Assembly: GCA_020634035.1 (NCBI GenBank)
Contig: JACKCM010000008.1
Coordinates: 186,001-250,000, forward strand
Origin: Candidatus Obscuribacterales bacterium
GTDB taxonomy: Bacteria > Cyanobacteriota > Vampirovibrionia > Obscuribacterales > Obscuribacteraceae
Direction of reading: 5' to 3'
Length of the DNA: 64,000 bases
A program made the translations under genes and the position numbers. The notes beneath the pieces were generated by a model. The model saw only the letters and a program-made list of their open reading frames with translations. It ran no database searches and was not told the DNA's origin. This document shows positions 32,350-41,944 of the stretch, piece after piece. Position 1 is the first letter of the stretch. Each line of letters starts with the position of its first letter.

Positions 32350-33792
32350 ATGCAGACAATTAATAGAGCAGAGGTCGGTAAATCGCAATTGGATGATTTG
32401 ACTGACTATGTTTGGGAGAGTAAATTCGAAGATCTCGAAGAAGAAGTGATCTTACAGTTAAAGCTGCGGATCCTTGATTCTATAGCATGCGCCATCGGAG
32501 CTCTTGGATATGATCCGGTTCAGAAAGTGCTCAATTATGTGGTTGAGCTGGGAGGAAACAAGCAGGCATCTTTAATCGGTGGTGGCAGTACCTCTCTGGA
32601 TAGAGCAACTTTGTACAATTCTTTTCTGGTCAGATACCTTGATTTTAATGACAGTTATCTTGCTCCGCATGAAACCTGTCATCCAAGCGACAATCTTGCC
32701 GCTATCATGGCTTGTAGTGAACACATCAGTGCCTATGGAAGAGAGCTGCTAACGGCACTGGCTGTGTCTTATCAAATTCAATGTCGGCTTTCTGATGAGG
32801 CACCTGTGCGTGACAAGGGCTTCGATCATACTACTCAGGGTGCCTATGCTGCTGCTGCTGGAGCTGCCAAGGCATTGGGTTTGTCAAGAGATCAAATTAA
32901 GAATGCCATAGCAATTAGTGGCACCACCAATAATGCTTTGAGGGTGACGAGATGTGGAAAGCTATCTAATTGGAAAGGCCTGGCTTATCCGTATACGGCA
33001 GCTAGTGCTGTTAATTGTGCTCTGTTGGCTAAGCATGGCATAACCGGACCGGATCGAGTATTTGAAGGGACGAAAGGCTTTATGTCCTCGATAAGTGGGG
33101 ATTTTTACATAGACTGGTCCAACGAAAAATTTGATCGAGTGATGAGAACGATCACCAAGAAGTATAATGCCGAGATTCACTCGCAATCAACCATAGAAGG
33201 CATCTGTCGAGTAAGGGATGAGATCGATGTTCAGAATATTGAACGAGTCGACATAGAGATATTTGATGTTGCTTATAATATTATTGGCGGTGGCAACGAA
33301 GGTGCTAAGAACGAGATAGCCCTCAAAGAAGAAGCAGATCATAGTTTGCCATATATGGTGTCAGTGGCACTGTTGGAGGGGCAGGTCCTCCCGCGGGAAT
33401 ACTCTGCAGACAGGATTCAGCGTAGTGATGTGCAGCATCTACTTCAAAGAGTGCATATTAAACCGAATCTCAGTATGTCCAATCAATTTCCCGAGTCGAT
33501 GCCGGCCAGTATAGATATTTTGACCTCTGATGGAAAACATCATAAATTTGCGGTGAAAGACTACGAAGGTTTCCATACGCGACCGGCAGAGTGGAGCACA
33601 ACAAAGAAAAAATTTGAATTATTGACCTGGGACAAAATCGATTCAAAACTGTCAAAGAAAATTGTCAATGCAGTGGTAGATCTGGAATCAGTCCCGGTGA
33701 ATCTTTTGATGGCACTATTGTCTGAAATTGATCCATTGAAGCCTTATTTCTGCCACCGAAGAACTACACCAGGGGAGGTATTGAATGACTGA
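32350..33792 (+). CDS. MmgE/PrpD family protein
   Basis: 480-residue member of the family that includes 2-methylcitrate dehydratase, cis-aconitate decarboxylase and iminodisuccinate epimerase. The ATG at 32350 follows AAGGGGGC; the frame is open a little further upstream. Family signatures: LKLRILDSIACAIGALG near the start, FLVRYLDFNDSYLAPHETCH and HPSDNLAAIMA (around residues 92-118), GFDHTTQGAYAAAAGAAKAL, and KAMS-type TRCGKLSNWKGLAYPY. The ATG of the next gene lies 8 bases inside this stop, so the two are translationally coupled. The substrate is unclear because the classical prpB/prpC partners are absent. Confidence 0.9.
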   Translation: MQTINRAEVGKSQLDDLTDYVWESKFEDLEEEVILQLKLRILDSIACAIGALGYDPVQKVLNYVVELGGNKQASLIGGGSTSLDRATLYNSFLVRYLDFNDSYLAPHETCHPSDNLAAIMACSEHISAYGRELLTALAVSYQIQCRLSDEAPVRDKGFDHTTQGAYAAAAGAAKALGLSRDQIKNAIAISGTTNNALRVTRCGKLSNWKGLAYPYTAASAVNCALLAKHGITGPDRVFEGTKGFMSSISGDFYIDWSNEKFDRVMRTITKKYNAEIHSQSTIEGICRVRDEIDVQNIERVDIEIFDVAYNIIGGGNEGAKNEIALKEEADHSLPYMVSVALLEGQVLPREYSADRIQRSDVQHLLQRVHIKPNLSMSNQFPESMPASIDILTSDGKHHKFAVKDYEGFHTRPAEWSTTKKKFELLTWDKIDSKLSKKIVNAVVDLESVPVNLLMALLSEIDPLKPYFCHRRTTPGEVLND

Positions 33793-34660
33793 GGAAAACA
33801 AGTTTAGTTTCTTGAGAAAAAACTATCGAGAGGAAAAGCCACGAACCTCTGGAATCACAGAGATTCGAGGACCGTACTACACTCCTGTTGGACCGAATTA
33901 CCTCGATGACGTTTTTTCTACTATGGGTGAGTATGTGGATTCTCTCAAGTTCTCTGGCGGTTCTTTCTCTATGATGCCTGACAACGTTGTGCGTGAGATG
34001 ATAGCAAAGGCTCACACCTACGATATCGAGGTCTCCACAGGCGGTTTCATAGAATATGTTCTTATTCAGGGACCGGAAGCTGTTGAAAGTTATCTTGAGG
34101 CCTGCAAAAGTCTGGGGTTTGACACGATAGAGCTGTCCTGCGGCTTTATAAGTATTCCCACGGATGATTGGTCTAGGCTGATTGAAAGAGTTATGAAAAT
34201 GGGGATGAAACCCAAGCCTGAACTAGGTATTCAGTTTGGAGCCGGAGGTGATACCGCTGCTAAAATTTTGAAAGAAGAAGGAACTCAGGACGTAGGTTGG
34301 GTCATACACCAGGCAAAACGATTTTTGGACCAGGGTGTTCCTCAGCTTATGATCGAATCTGAAGGAATAACAGAGAATGTCCAGGAGTGGAGAGTTGATG
34401 TGATTGCTCGGTTGATAGATGAACTGGGTCTCGATAAGTTGATGTTTGAGGCGGCCGATCCAAAAGTATTCGCCTGGTATATCAAAAACTATGGACCTGA
34501 GGTAAATCTTTTCGTTGACCATAGTCAGATAGTGCAACTAGAAGCCCTGAGACAGGGTATCTGGGGTACCAAGAGTATGTGGGGGCGAATTTTGTCCTAT
34601 AATCCTCATCCGATAAAGCGCATCGAATATACAGCAGATAGAGACCAAGCTAGAGTCTAG
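33785..34660 (+). CDS. Phosphosulfolactate synthase-like protein (ComA family)
   Basis: 291-residue TIM-barrel-type protein of the ComA family, whose founding members add sulfite to phosphoenolpyruvate to form phosphosulfolactate in coenzyme M biosynthesis. The pattern is visible: an early ITEIRGPYYTPVGPNY, YVDSLKFSGGSF with its lysine, EVSTGGFIEYVLIQG, GFDTIELSCGFISIP and PKPELGIQFGAGGD. The last differs from the usual EVG(K) motif of true ComA. Bacterial homologs (and plant HSA32) are common without coenzyme M synthesis, so the substrate is open. Coupling to MmgE/PrpD by an 8-base overlap is unusual and suggests a joint pathway (inference). Confidence 0.8.
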   Translation: MTEENKFSFLRKNYREEKPRTSGITEIRGPYYTPVGPNYLDDVFSTMGEYVDSLKFSGGSFSMMPDNVVREMIAKAHTYDIEVSTGGFIEYVLIQGPEAVESYLEACKSLGFDTIELSCGFISIPTDDWSRLIERVMKMGMKPKPELGIQFGAGGDTAAKILKEEGTQDVGWVIHQAKRFLDQGVPQLMIESEGITENVQEWRVDVIARLIDELGLDKLMFEAADPKVFAWYIKNYGPEVNLFVDHSQIVQLEALRQGIWGTKSMWGRILSYNPHPIKRIEYTADRDQARV

Positions 34661-34676
34661 CTCAGAAAGCGCCATT

Positions 34677-34856
34677 TTAACTATCAGGTCCTTCAAGGTC
34701 TTCTAACTCATTGGTTAGGGTATTTATCACATGGTCGATACGCTGCTTGCAGTCTTGATGCAGCACACTGTCCGAAAAGGTATCATCATGAACCTTTCGA
34801 AAAGCTATGAGCTGTTCGATTTTATTCTGGACGTAGTCTTGGCTGTAGTTCGACAT
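34677..34856 (-). CDS. Small 59-residue protein downstream of the SDR gene
   Basis: A minus-strand frame of 59 codons that ends only 20 bases before the SDR gene's operon context, starting at ATG 34856 after AGGATGGTGAA. The protein is helical and acidic with MSNYSQDYVQNKIEQL at the start and DHVINTLTNELEDLEG at the end. Codon use looks coding and the reading is 19 bases after the SDR stop in the same direction. I do not recognise a family. Confidence 0.55.
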   Translation of the reverse strand: MSNYSQDYVQNKIEQLIAFRKVHDDTFSDSVLHQDCKQRIDHVINTLTNELEDLEGPDS

Positions 34857-34875
34857 TGATCGTTCACCATCCTGT

Positions 34876-35931
34876 TTAGTTGGTGGCTATCGCATCGAGT
34901 TCTGGTGTCACTACAATGCCATGGTGATGAAACCATTCTGACGGATTATTCTTCAGGGCTATGACCATTTTCTCGATTGTCCTCAAGACTCTATTGACGG
35001 GATGCCAGTTCAATTGTGATGCAGCTTTTGCTATATCAAGCTCATAGTTGTCGTCTGCCAGATCAACCATCCAGGGTTTTATAAACGAGTCGCAGGGCAA
35101 TAGGTCTTGAACCCAGGCCCCAGCTTTGGCCAACTCTGGAGCGACATAGGCGGTCTCCCATTCTTCTCCATAGATGCACTTACTTATCACTCTTTGTAAA
35201 TCGTCATATGATGGAGCATTTGGTTCAGCCAGAAGAAATATCTGATCTTTATCGAATTCTTTTTTGATACCTAGAGCAATGGCGCTAACAACGTCATTCA
35301 TATGAATGTAGGGTTGATGGGTTTTTATGTCTCCTGGATAAACAGCCGAGGTTACGCTCCGTTCGTAGATTCTGCGAATCTGCCTGGAGAGAGGCAGCGA
35401 ATTGCAATAGTCATCGTAGACTCCGGCGATTCTATAAATTACTGAGCAGAAATCTGTCGGTGTAGCTTTGATTAGTTTTTCGGCTTCTATTTTTGACTCA
35501 GGGTATTCCCACTTGCCTTCTAGCGAATCTTCTTCTCGGATTTTTTCTCCGAGGTCACATGGAGCGTGAACTAGATGGGAGCTGGTGTATACAAATTGTC
35601 TGAGATCAAAATCTTTGAGGCAGTCCAGCACGCGTCTCGTTCCATTGACAGTGAGTTCTTTGTATAAAGGACTTTCTTTGCCGCTAAAATCATAATAGGC
35701 CACAAGATGAACAACAGCTCGAAGGTCTCTGCCATATTTTGATCTAATTGAATTAAAGCTAGATTTGACGACTGCTGTATCTGTGAAATCTGTATATAGC
35801 CAGTCATCAATGTGATAGCTATCGGGTTCGACAATATCCAGACCGACTATTGTGAAGTCCTCATGCAGTTTCTTCGCAAGAGCGTTGCCAATGCGTCCGG
35901 TACTCCCCGTCAAAACTATCACTTCATTCAT
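34876..35931 (-). CDS. NAD-dependent epimerase/dehydratase (extended SDR)
   Basis: 351-residue Rossmann-fold enzyme. The dinucleotide motif TGSTGRIG is at 8-15 and the catalytic YPESK motif at 143-147 (Y143, K147) with serines at 117-118. LTVNGTRRVLDCL near 93-105 is typical of extended SDR epimerases. A strong AGGAGGG ribosome site precedes the ATG. It is divergent from the SPW/VKOR membrane gene; I recall these two families co-occurring in other bacteria. Substrate is unknown, either a sugar nucleotide or a lipid-linked sugar. Confidence 0.88.
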   Translation of the reverse strand: MNEVIVLTGSTGRIGNALAKKLHEDFTIVGLDIVEPDSYHIDDWLYTDFTDTAVVKSSFNSIRSKYGRDLRAVVHLVAYYDFSGKESPLYKELTVNGTRRVLDCLKDFDLRQFVYTSSHLVHAPCDLGEKIREEDSLEGKWEYPESKIEAEKLIKATPTDFCSVIYRIAGVYDDYCNSLPLSRQIRRIYERSVTSAVYPGDIKTHQPYIHMNDVVSAIALGIKKEFDKDQIFLLAEPNAPSYDDLQRVISKCIYGEEWETAYVAPELAKAGAWVQDLLPCDSFIKPWMVDLADDNYELDIAKAASQLNWHPVNRVLRTIEKMVIALKNNPSEWFHHHGIVVTPELDAIATN

Positions 35932-36095
35932 GAATCCCTCCTGGAAGATTTCAAATCTAAATCAGCTGCTTTCCTAAATAGATAGCTCAGTTTTCATGAA
36001 TCGATGCAAGGATTGTGCACCAGTTTTTATTGCTTGTGCTATGAAACTTCGAAGCGTTATTTGTAAAAGGATGATCAGTACACCAGGAAGGAAAA

Positions 36096-37430
36096 TTGAC
36101 CGAACTAGAATTAATCAAGTTGCAGGACGAAAGGCTTTCGAAAGTTAAGTGGTGCTATTTCGCCAGTATTTTGATCGGAGTCTGGCTCATTTTTAATGCG
36201 CTTTCATTCTCTAGCGGAAGTAGCTTTATATTCTATGATAATTTGATATCAGGCTCCGCGATAGTTTTGTTGGGGGCATTGTCGTTGCAGAGAAAGTTCG
36301 ATTGGCTGCGCTGGTTTCTTGGTGCCATCGGTTGCTGGTTGCTTGTTGCTCCCCTCGTCTTTTGGGCTCCGACTGCTCAAGTCTATGATTCGAATACACT
36401 GGCAGGAGCACTTTTGATTACGTTCTCTTTCTTGCTCCCGGGCATGCCCAGAAAAGCGGCGCCAGAGTCCTCGGATACGGACGTTCCGCCGGGATGGTCT
36501 TTTAATCCTTCTTCATGGCAGCAGAGAGGACCACTGATTGCTCTTGCTTTCGTTGGCTTTTTCTGCGCGCGTTATCTGGCCTCGTTTCAACTTGGCTATA
36601 TCGACACTGTATGGGATCCATTCTTCGGCAGTGGCACCAGAAACATACTCACATCAGATGTGTCTCATGCGTTTCCTGTTTCTGACGCCGGTCTCGGTGC
36701 GTTTTCTTATATGATCGATGCCCTTGCCGGATTTGCGGGGGGCAGAGACCGATGGCGTACAATGCCATGGATGGTCGTTCTTTTCGGGCTTTTGATTATT
36801 CCACCAGGAATAACCAGTGTAACTCTTGTGATTCTGCAACCGGTAGCGGTAGGAGCCTGGTGCGGCATATGTCTGTTTACCTCTGCAGTTATGTTGATAA
36901 TGGTGCCTCTTGCCTTTGACGAAATAGTTGCAACGCTTCAATACCTGTATAAAGCCAAGAAATCAGGCAAAAAATTCTGGACAGTATTCTGGTTCGGAGG
37001 TGGAGTGGAAGCTGAAAGTGCGGCTGAGAATTTAGAAGCCGAAGAATCTGGTATCGGTATCTGGAGAATTTTAGGAGGGGCTGGAGTCACCTTGCAGTGG
37101 ACGCTGGTCGCTTCATTTTTTTTAGGTGCCTGGATGATGTCCGCCCCGGCTTTATTAGGTTTTGCCGGTGTCGCCGCGAATTTTGACTATTTTACAGGCG
37201 CGTTGGTAGTTACTTTCTCAATAACCGCGATGGCAGAAGTAAGTCATTCAGCCCGGTTGTTGAATATTCCGATTGCGATTGCTCTGATTATATCTCCATT
37301 ATTCATTCAGAGTGTTACTGTAATCGCTCTTGCAAATCAAGTATGCGCCGGCATAATTTTAGTTCTGATCAGTATACCAAGAGCTAAGATAAACGCCCGA
37401 TTTGGTGGTCTGAATAAGTACATCTATTGA
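36096..37430 (+). CDS. Membrane protein with SPW repeats and a VKOR-like domain
   Basis: 444 residues with about ten to twelve transmembrane helices, starting at TTG 36096 after AGGAAGG. The first part (about 15-115) has an SPW-type repeat (ILIGVWLIFNALSFSSG...NLISGSAIVLLGA). The middle (about 170-290) resembles a vitamin K epoxide reductase module: WDPFFGSGTRNILTSDVSHA, FPVSDAGLGAFSY and the CXXC motif WCGIC at 256-260. The last part is again SPW-like. VKOR domains oxidise or form disulfides at the membrane. With one CXXC only and no partner thioredoxin domain, the activity is uncertain. Confidence 0.8.
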   Translation: MTELELIKLQDERLSKVKWCYFASILIGVWLIFNALSFSSGSSFIFYDNLISGSAIVLLGALSLQRKFDWLRWFLGAIGCWLLVAPLVFWAPTAQVYDSNTLAGALLITFSFLLPGMPRKAAPESSDTDVPPGWSFNPSSWQQRGPLIALAFVGFFCARYLASFQLGYIDTVWDPFFGSGTRNILTSDVSHAFPVSDAGLGAFSYMIDALAGFAGGRDRWRTMPWMVVLFGLLIIPPGITSVTLVILQPVAVGAWCGICLFTSAVMLIMVPLAFDEIVATLQYLYKAKKSGKKFWTVFWFGGGVEAESAAENLEAEESGIGIWRILGGAGVTLQWTLVASFFLGAWMMSAPALLGFAGVAANFDYFTGALVVTFSITAMAEVSHSARLLNIPIAIALIISPLFIQSVTVIALANQVCAGIILVLISIPRAKINARFGGLNKYIY

Positions 37431-37454
37431 AGATCTATAATAGTGATTCAGCGA

Positions 37455-40175
37455 TCAGCGATTGCTGCCGACTCTGGTATCAACTTGATTGTTGTCGATC
37501 ATTTCTTGAATCTCGGCTTTGAGCCCAGATACAAGTTTCTTTTCCTGTTTCTCTCCGGATCCTCGTTCCATTAGTTCACCCGGCATTTTTACTTCTCCGA
37601 ATCGAATGGTGATTCTAACAGGCTTAGGAAAAATAGATCCCGGGGGAAGCGCTTCATACGCACCTTCGATATACACAGGTAGGACAGGAATATCCAAGCG
37701 ATCGCAGAGCAGTCCGATACCCTGTTTAAAAGACACCAGTTTGCCTGTATGGCTTCTCTCGCCCTCGGGGAACCAAACAAGCCGATAACCCTTTCGCAGT
37801 ACGCAAGCAGCCAGAGACAAGCTTGATACTATATCTTTGTAGGGGTCTATAGGAATTCCCTGGGCAGTGCGACTGCCAAACCTTGCTAGAGCATTAGCGA
37901 ATGCTATACCTTCGTATCCAGCCCAGAAAACATTTTTGAGGTCATTGAATGGAATCGATACTCCCAGCACAAATGGATCAAGATAGCTCGAGTGATTTGG
38001 TGCAATAATAAGCGGTTTATCACCTTTTAGATTCTCTACTCCTTCAACGTTTAGTCTGAAATAGAGTTTTGCAATGGTCAGTCCAAGAGCATGGACACCA
38101 AATAAAAGAAGTCTCCTCAGCGGTCCTACCGGCTCTAGCCAGCGCTTTTGGCTCTCTTGCAGATTGTCCTCTGGCGATTCGAAGATTTGAATCTTATCTT
38201 CACCAGATACAGTACTGTGCTTCTCTTCACAGCATTCCAACAGATCTCTTACAGTGTCTAGTTTGTTGATGTTGTTTTCACTTAATTGAAGTCCGGTTTT
38301 ATTGCTGATTTCGAGAGTTAGATTGACCCAGGCTAGAGAATCTATGCCCAGATCGAGGCTGAGATTAGTATCAGGAGTCAATTCTTCATTGTCGTACTTG
38401 TCAGCCAGTAGCCTCCATACTCTTCTGACATTCTCGTTGCGCAGCAAAATTTGATCTTCCGAAGACATTTTACTTATTTCTATCGGATGAGCTTCATCGA
38501 CGTCGGTTTGCTCTATGCCCGAGAGTCGATCATATAGTTTACTCAAGTCTTTTCTTCTGATTTTACCCAGCCTTGTTCTGGGCAGAGACTTTGAAGTGAT
38601 AATGAAATCACTCATCCTCTCGTAACTGGCAAGATTCTTCTCAATTTTAGAAATCTCCTTAATCGTATTTTGCTCGACTTCGTGTTTACTGTTGCCTGCA
38701 GAGTGGTCTGGAACAATTACGCCTACTAACTTTCCGTTCTTCTTTAGAATTCCACAACCCTTGATCAATGGGCTTTCTTCATAGACCGACTCGAGTTTTT
38801 CTACTTGAATATTCTCTCCAGAATCAGTGACCAGCACAGTGGACTTTCGTCCCTTCAAATACAAGAGTCCGTTTTTGATTGTCCCCAGGTCACCGGTCTT
38901 GAACCAGCCATCATCCGTAAATGAAGCGTTGGTTTTTTCCGGCAGGTTGTGGTATCCGCTGAAAACATTTGGTCCTCTTACCTCCACTTCTCCAATTTCA
39001 TTTTCGTTGCCTAGTTTGCTTTTGATATCTCCGATTCGAACATTGCATCCGTCTATGGGGTGACCTGCGCTGGCGGAGTGCTTGGCACCGGACCAGTTGA
39101 TGCTGACGAGCGGTGAAGTCTCGCTCAAGCCGTAGCCTACTAGCACTTTCCAGCCAAGACCTTCTAGTTTTTCTAGCAATTCTGGATCGATTGCTGCTCC
39201 TCCACAGGCAAGCAGCTTTAGCTGCTTGCCTAGTTTTGCGTGTATTGGTTTCATCAACAATTTGCCTGCCGCTAGACCGGTATATTTGCTGATGATCGTA
39301 GATAGCCACCAGACGGATTTGATTATGGATTTGAGAAAAAGTGAGCGAGATTCTATTCGGCTTGCAATGCCTTGTTCGAGGACGCTATAGAGTCTGGGCA
39401 CTCCTATAATCGTCGTTACAGAGTTCTCTTTGATAGCCTGCGTTATTGACGGTCCAGTAATTGAATGTGGCAGAATAAGGGTCGCTCCTACATGGAGGCT
39501 TAAGAGAAAGCCCAGACTGAATGGATAAATATGATGAAGCGGTAGAGGTAACAGAACCACCTGATCACTGTCACCCAAAGTTGTATTGGCGCAGTAGTTG
39601 ATCTGGTGGCAGAGGTTTCTGTGGCTCAGGGGGACTCCTTTTGGCATCCCTGTGGTGCCTGATGTGTAGAAAATTGCGGCGGTATCGGCTTCTGACGTTG
39701 CCGGTCCTTCTTCTGGCTCATCATCATTGATACCATCTCGACCTTCAAAATCATTCTCCAGCATCATGATATTGATCGATTCCGTAAGGGACAGTTTTCT
39801 CAGGCGATTCCTGTACACATCAGTAGTGAAGATGAATCGAGCACCGCTGTCTTTGACGATGTGCTTCAACGTCTTGTCATCGGATTGAACATTTACAGGA
39901 ACAACTACCGCGCCTATCTTGAAGCTTGCCAGACAATGCACCATCCAGTCTATTGAATTTGGACCCAGCAGAATGATTTTGTCTTTGTTTGCAACCCCAC
40001 AGGCTCTCAACGAGGCACTCGTTCTATCCACCAGAAAAGCAAGCTTTTCGTAGGTGACTTCTTCTTCTTTGCCATCTCTGCCTCTTTCGATAATTGCGGT
40101 CTTTGTTTGCCACCGTTGCTGCTTGTTTGGCAGATGGTAAATGACCGTAATTTGCTCTGCACTATACTTTTGCAT
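37455..40175 (-). CDS. Fusion of acyl-adenylate ligase, acyl carrier domain and PlsC acyltransferase
   Basis: 906 residues with three domains in order. An AMP-binding acyl ligase occupies about 1-555, with YTSGTTGMPKGVPLSH (about 171-186) and GYGLSETSPLV downstream. An acyl carrier domain at about 575-650 has the phosphopantetheine site LGIDSLAW (Ser about 612). A PlsC-type glycerolipid acyltransferase at about 690-880 has NHSSYLDP (HX4D, about 724) and FPEGERSHTG (about 804). Activated acyl chains could be loaded on the carrier and passed to a lysophospholipid. Order differs from Aas, which has the acyltransferase first. It faces the SPW/VKOR gene tail to tail. Confidence 0.92.
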   Translation of the reverse strand: MQKYSAEQITVIYHLPNKQQRWQTKTAIIERGRDGKEEEVTYEKLAFLVDRTSASLRACGVANKDKIILLGPNSIDWMVHCLASFKIGAVVVPVNVQSDDKTLKHIVKDSGARFIFTTDVYRNRLRKLSLTESINIMMLENDFEGRDGINDDEPEEGPATSEADTAAIFYTSGTTGMPKGVPLSHRNLCHQINYCANTTLGDSDQVVLLPLPLHHIYPFSLGFLLSLHVGATLILPHSITGPSITQAIKENSVTTIIGVPRLYSVLEQGIASRIESRSLFLKSIIKSVWWLSTIISKYTGLAAGKLLMKPIHAKLGKQLKLLACGGAAIDPELLEKLEGLGWKVLVGYGLSETSPLVSINWSGAKHSASAGHPIDGCNVRIGDIKSKLGNENEIGEVEVRGPNVFSGYHNLPEKTNASFTDDGWFKTGDLGTIKNGLLYLKGRKSTVLVTDSGENIQVEKLESVYEESPLIKGCGILKKNGKLVGVIVPDHSAGNSKHEVEQNTIKEISKIEKNLASYERMSDFIITSKSLPRTRLGKIRRKDLSKLYDRLSGIEQTDVDEAHPIEISKMSSEDQILLRNENVRRVWRLLADKYDNEELTPDTNLSLDLGIDSLAWVNLTLEISNKTGLQLSENNINKLDTVRDLLECCEEKHSTVSGEDKIQIFESPEDNLQESQKRWLEPVGPLRRLLLFGVHALGLTIAKLYFRLNVEGVENLKGDKPLIIAPNHSSYLDPFVLGVSIPFNDLKNVFWAGYEGIAFANALARFGSRTAQGIPIDPYKDIVSSLSLAACVLRKGYRLVWFPEGERSHTGKLVSFKQGIGLLCDRLDIPVLPVYIEGAYEALPPGSIFPKPVRITIRFGEVKMPGELMERGSGEKQEKKLVSGLKAEIQEMIDNNQVDTRVGSNR

Positions 40176-40299
40176 CTATCTCTCAAATTCAAACTCATAC
40201 TGCTTCGGTATCAATTCCGGAATAGCATAACTTTAGCCGCGCTGTGCCTGCGATTAAAGATTGTGCGAGAGTATAGCTTTTGGTGAGTGCGATTTACTT

Positions 40300-41043
40300 C
40301 TAAAAACCCAGGTAGCCTTCGTGTGCGCTGCTGCCTTTCTTCTCTTCACCGCCCTGGGCACCCTGCAGGCTTTTTATCATATTGTCGACTATGCCCGTTG
40401 CTGCCTTGTCGTGCGCAGAATCTTGATATATCGGTTTACTGTAACCAGACGCTCCGGTTTTGCCTGTGCCGATTTCAACATTCATGCCACCGAGCAAGCC
40501 ACCACCAAGGTCGCTGAAGTAAGGCTCTGCGCTAAAGCTTCTAACGTTGTCGATAATTTCAGACCTCTTGTTGCCCTGGGCGTCAGTATCGTCATGCTGA
40601 ATCGTCCCGTCAGGTAGACGGGTCCAGGTGTCGTCGCCCTGGGTGACGCTCTGCAACTCGCCTTTGTCGTTGTACTCGGCTTTGTAATCCGGACCGGCTT
40701 CGGTCACATTGCCGAACTTGTCGGTCTTCCAGTTGGACGGATGGCTGGGGTCATCGGATTTTTCGCCCTTATCCATTATTTTGGAACGGTCTCCAGACTC
40801 TGCTTTCTCCTGGACTTTGGTTGGACTGGTCTCGTCGCCGTCCACAATCTGAAATCCATCGGTAGCGGTGGCGCTGGTGGCACCGTTGCCCACCTTCGAA
40901 TCTCGCACGGTGTTACTATTGTCTTGGGACCAAACGGTGCGACTGAGATCTGCGGCATGGCCCGTTCTTTCGTTGTTTGCCGTATCGGACACTTGATTGA
41001 TCGTGTCTTTAGCACGGCTTTCGCCACTATGTCTGTCAGTCAT
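40300..41043 (-). CDS. Hydrophilic hypothetical protein, 247 residues
   Basis: From the ATG at 41043, after CAGGAGATTGACCCC, the product is very polar (many Asp, Gly, Ser, Thr, Lys) and probably mostly disordered in the first half. NWKTDKFGNVTEAGPDYKAE and TWTRLPDGTIQHDDT form repeated RHS/YD-like beta-hairpin elements (WxxDxxGNVT..) in the middle. The C-terminal part is glycine-rich. No signal peptide or family is recognised. Confidence 0.65.
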   Translation of the reverse strand: MTDRHSGESRAKDTINQVSDTANNERTGHAADLSRTVWSQDNSNTVRDSKVGNGATSATATDGFQIVDGDETSPTKVQEKAESGDRSKIMDKGEKSDDPSHPSNWKTDKFGNVTEAGPDYKAEYNDKGELQSVTQGDDTWTRLPDGTIQHDDTDAQGNKRSEIIDNVRSFSAEPYFSDLGGGLLGGMNVEIGTGKTGASGYSKPIYQDSAHDKAATGIVDNMIKSLQGAQGGEEKKGSSAHEGYLGF

Positions 41044-41297
41044 GGGGTCAATCTCCTGGGAGGATCTGAAAAATCTGGATACCATTTAGCTTGTACCCGC
41101 CTCTGTGTCGCTATTCCCGGTATTTTTTATTAATTGTGGGTTGCTCGACATTACCCGCATCCGGGTTTTGAAAGGCTATAAATTGGATTGTGCCTCGGCA
41201 ACGTGACCACATCGTGAGAGAGGGGCAAGCCGATTAGTAAATCATTGAGTATGTAAAGTGTATCAAGTTGACGAGTCTTACGGCACAGATTAGAATT

Positions 41298-41939
41298 ATG
41301 GTGTACCTTGAGGCATGGGCAAAGATGGCTTCAGCGGCAGATATCGAGAAAAGAGCCCTGGAGTTGCTCTCCAGTGAAGAGAGCAAGCAGGCTTTTGTGC
41401 ACTTGCTCCTACAGGGGCTGGGTCAGGAAGAACTATCCATTCTTGCCAGGCAGCTTCTCTTTTCGTATCCAGATTCAGAGTCAGATGCAGAGTCAGGCGA
41501 TAACGATTTTAGTCGTCGCATCGGTGTCCGCGAGTATTCAAAAGATGAACAGGCATCGCTAGAGCTTGTTTCTCTTGTTCAGATGTTTGCCTATCGCAAG
41601 CGCATTTTGCAAGATTCGCTCTCCGCTTCTCAGGTTGCAAAAATGCTAGGGGTCTCCAGGCAAACGCCCCATGACAGAGTTAAGGCAGGTCTGCTTCTTG
41701 GTGTTTTAGAGAATAATGTCATGAAATTTCCAGCCTGGCAGTTTGATGCCAGCGGGCCCAATGGTGTGGTTCAAGGCTTGCCAGAGGTGCTTGCGGCCCT
41801 GAACTGTGGAGCATTTGCCCAAATCAGTTGGTTGGCCAGTCCTAACAACATTTTTGACGGGCTGAAGCCAATAGATGCTCTGAAGAAGGGATTGGTCGCC
41901 GAAGTTCTCCATGAAGCCCAGGCAGTAGGAGCTAGCTAA
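41298..41939 (+). CDS. Xre/MbcA-type antitoxin with toxin-binding domain
   Basis: Antitoxin of the RES-Xre type. The product of about 213 residues has an N-terminal helical part, a Xre-like helix-turn-helix (LSASQVAKMLGVSRQTPHDR) and the DUF2384/MbcA-ParS toxin-binding end: QISWLASPNNIFDGLKPIDA. The downstream gene begins five bases after the stop. The start is uncertain: TTG 41268, ATG 41298 and ATG 41325 are all open, and none has a strong ribosome site; 41325 has a distant GAGG. Function as antitoxin and repressor is known for the family. Confidence 0.8.
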   Translation: MVYLEAWAKMASAADIEKRALELLSSEESKQAFVHLLLQGLGQEELSILARQLLFSYPDSESDAESGDNDFSRRIGVREYSKDEQASLELVSLVQMFAYRKRILQDSLSASQVAKMLGVSRQTPHDRVKAGLLLGVLENNVMKFPAWQFDASGPNGVVQGLPEVLAALNCGAFAQISWLASPNNIFDGLKPIDALKKGLVAEVLHEAQAVGAS

Positions 41940-41944
41940 GCGCT

